NCBI GenBank assembly: GCA_002026015.1 | Contig: MWOY01000107.1 | Coordinates: 1-64,000 of the forward strand | Length of the DNA stretch: 64,000 nucleotides | Direction of reading: 5' to 3' | Origin: Prochlorococcus sp. HOT208_60m_808G21 | GTDB taxonomy: Bacteria; Cyanobacteriota; Cyanobacteriia; PCC-6307; Cyanobiaceae | Part shown: positions 63,429-64,000 of the stretch, piece after piece | How the letters are laid out: each line of letters starts with the position of its first letter | How positions within the stretch are numbered: the first letter of the stretch is position 1 | Notes under the pieces: model-generated | Told to the model about the DNA's origin: nothing | Database searches by the model: none | Seen by the model: only the letters and a program-made list of their open reading frames with translations | Position numbers and translations under genes: made by a program

Positions 63429-64000
63429 CTATAACTCTTCAAAAATTGAATTTAGCTTATCCAAAAGAATATTTATTTCTCTTCGCGATATAACTAATGG
63501 TGGGACAATCCTTACAACGTTCCCTCCTGCAGGTACTACCAGTAATCCTTTATCAAAAGCTTTTAATGTAATTTTTTTTGCGTCAGCATAATTATCATTG
63601 ATCACAAGACCTTGTATTAAACCTAAACCTCTTTTTCCGGTAATAATATTTGGAAATTTTTTTGACAATTCTTCAAATCCAGCACTTAATTGTTCCCCTC
63701 TTAGATAAACATTATTGATAAGATTTCTTCTATTGATCTCTTCTAATACTGTTAGGGCAGCTTTACAGGCGAAAGGGTTCCCCCCAAAAGTGCTTGCATG
63801 ATCTCCTGGAGAAAAAATGTTGGCTTTTTCTTTTACTAATAATGCTCCAATTGCATGACCTCCTCCTAATCCTTTTGCAAGGGTGAATCCGTCAGGTTCA
63901 ATTCCTAAATTTTCATAACCCCACATTTTTCCAGTTCTACCTACTCCACTTTGGACCTCATCTAAAATGAGAAGAGAATTATATTTATCACATATATCTC
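63429..64000 (-). CDS. argD: Acetylornithine aminotransferase, C-terminal part
   Basis: Partial gene that runs off the right edge. The visible frame continues upstream of the first listed Met through LILDEVQSGVGRTG, a PLP-contact block, so the true start lies beyond 64000. The catalytic Lys is in LAKGLGGG, with FGGNPFACKAAL and a C-terminal VRIVPPLVI. These match class III aminotransferases of the ArgD type in arginine synthesis. Other class III enzymes cannot be excluded fully, but gene order with folC supports argD. Confidence 0.92.
   Translation of the reverse strand, partial: DICDKYNSLLILDEVQSGVGRTGKMWGYENLGIEPDGFTLAKGLGGGHAIGALLVKEKANIFSPGDHASTFGGNPFACKAALTVLEEINRRNLINNVYLRGEQLSAGFEELSKKFPNIITGKRGLGLIQGLVINDNYADAKKITLKAFDKGLLVVPAGGNVVRIVPPLVISRREINILLDKLNSIFEEL

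Noticed and set aside
1..64000. Mobile elements, integrases, prophage genes or CRISPR arrays
   Set aside because: No transposase, integrase, phage structural genes, direct-repeat arrays or clear attachment sites seen; the three tRNA genes show no flanking repeat of their 3' ends in the window.

Overview
The window looks like a stretch of a high-light-adapted Prochlorococcus chromosome (or a very close marine picocyanobacterium). The evidence is strongly AT-rich DNA, densely packed genes with short spacers, ferredoxin (petF), kaiB-kaiC with no kaiA beside them, an NblS-type sensor kinase, a high-light-inducible protein, a ClpP/ClpR pair, and several small families known mainly from cyanobacteria (DUF1825, DUF3086, DUF3119, PSII S4-domain protein). 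Almost everything is core genome. I see no insertion sequence, prophage, integrase or CRISPR array.

Layout. 1-5.2 kb: tail of a flavoprotein, a GAF protein, DUF2214 and DUF1643 genes, pirin and murD. 5.2-12.3 kb: an accessory-like stretch with an SDR enzyme, an adenylation-domain-only relative of NAD-dependent DNA ligase, a photolyase-related protein whose domains appear in swapped order, DoxX, a PNPOx-like flavoprotein, tRNA-Val and a PSII S4 protein. 12.4-20.4 kb: serA, prmA, petF, a pentapeptide-repeat lumenal protein, RNase Z, SpoIID-like protein, truB and a methyltransferase. 20.4-26.6 kb: rpmA/rplU, the clock genes kaiBC, then nblS and purD on the opposite strand. 26.7-33.6 kb: purC, then a lipid A/outer-membrane operon (bamA-type, lpxC, fabZ, lpxA, lpxB) and msrA. 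33.6-44.5 kb: pepA, a GIY-YIG-like protein, DUF1825, tyrS, pyrF, plsY, DUF3086, DUF3119, an MlaE-type permease, a GPH/MFS carrier, tRNA-Gly and a glycogen debranching enzyme. 44.5-47 kb: a 624-bp gap with small-ORF and RNA candidates, hupB, a run of small membrane/secreted proteins and hli. 47-51.6 kb: cobD, ilvC, clpP, clpR and a PIN/TRAM membrane protein that appears to carry a one-base frameshift. 51.6-59.4 kb: hemW-like gene, panB, SRP RNA, and the division/wall cluster miaB-ddl-orf-ftsQ-ftsZ with tRNA-His. 59.5-64 kb: a CodA-like deaminase, a GlcD-like oxidase, folC and the C-terminal part of argD.

How the parts fit. The window supplies clock output and light-stress regulation (KaiBC, NblS, HLI), envelope building (Bam/Lpx, MurD, Ddl, FtsQ/Z, MlaE permease), core metabolism (PurC/D, PyrF, SerA, IlvC, PanB, FolC, CobD) and protein turnover (ClpP/R, PepA). 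The least ordinary material is the divergent pair at 6.5-8.7 kb (ligase-like and rearranged photolyase-like genes), the possible frameshift near 51.41 kb, a leader sequence shared between about 3.6 and 44.9 kb, and candidate proteins of 35-57 aa in the intergenic gaps. All calls come from reading the sequence and remembered family motifs. No database search was run.
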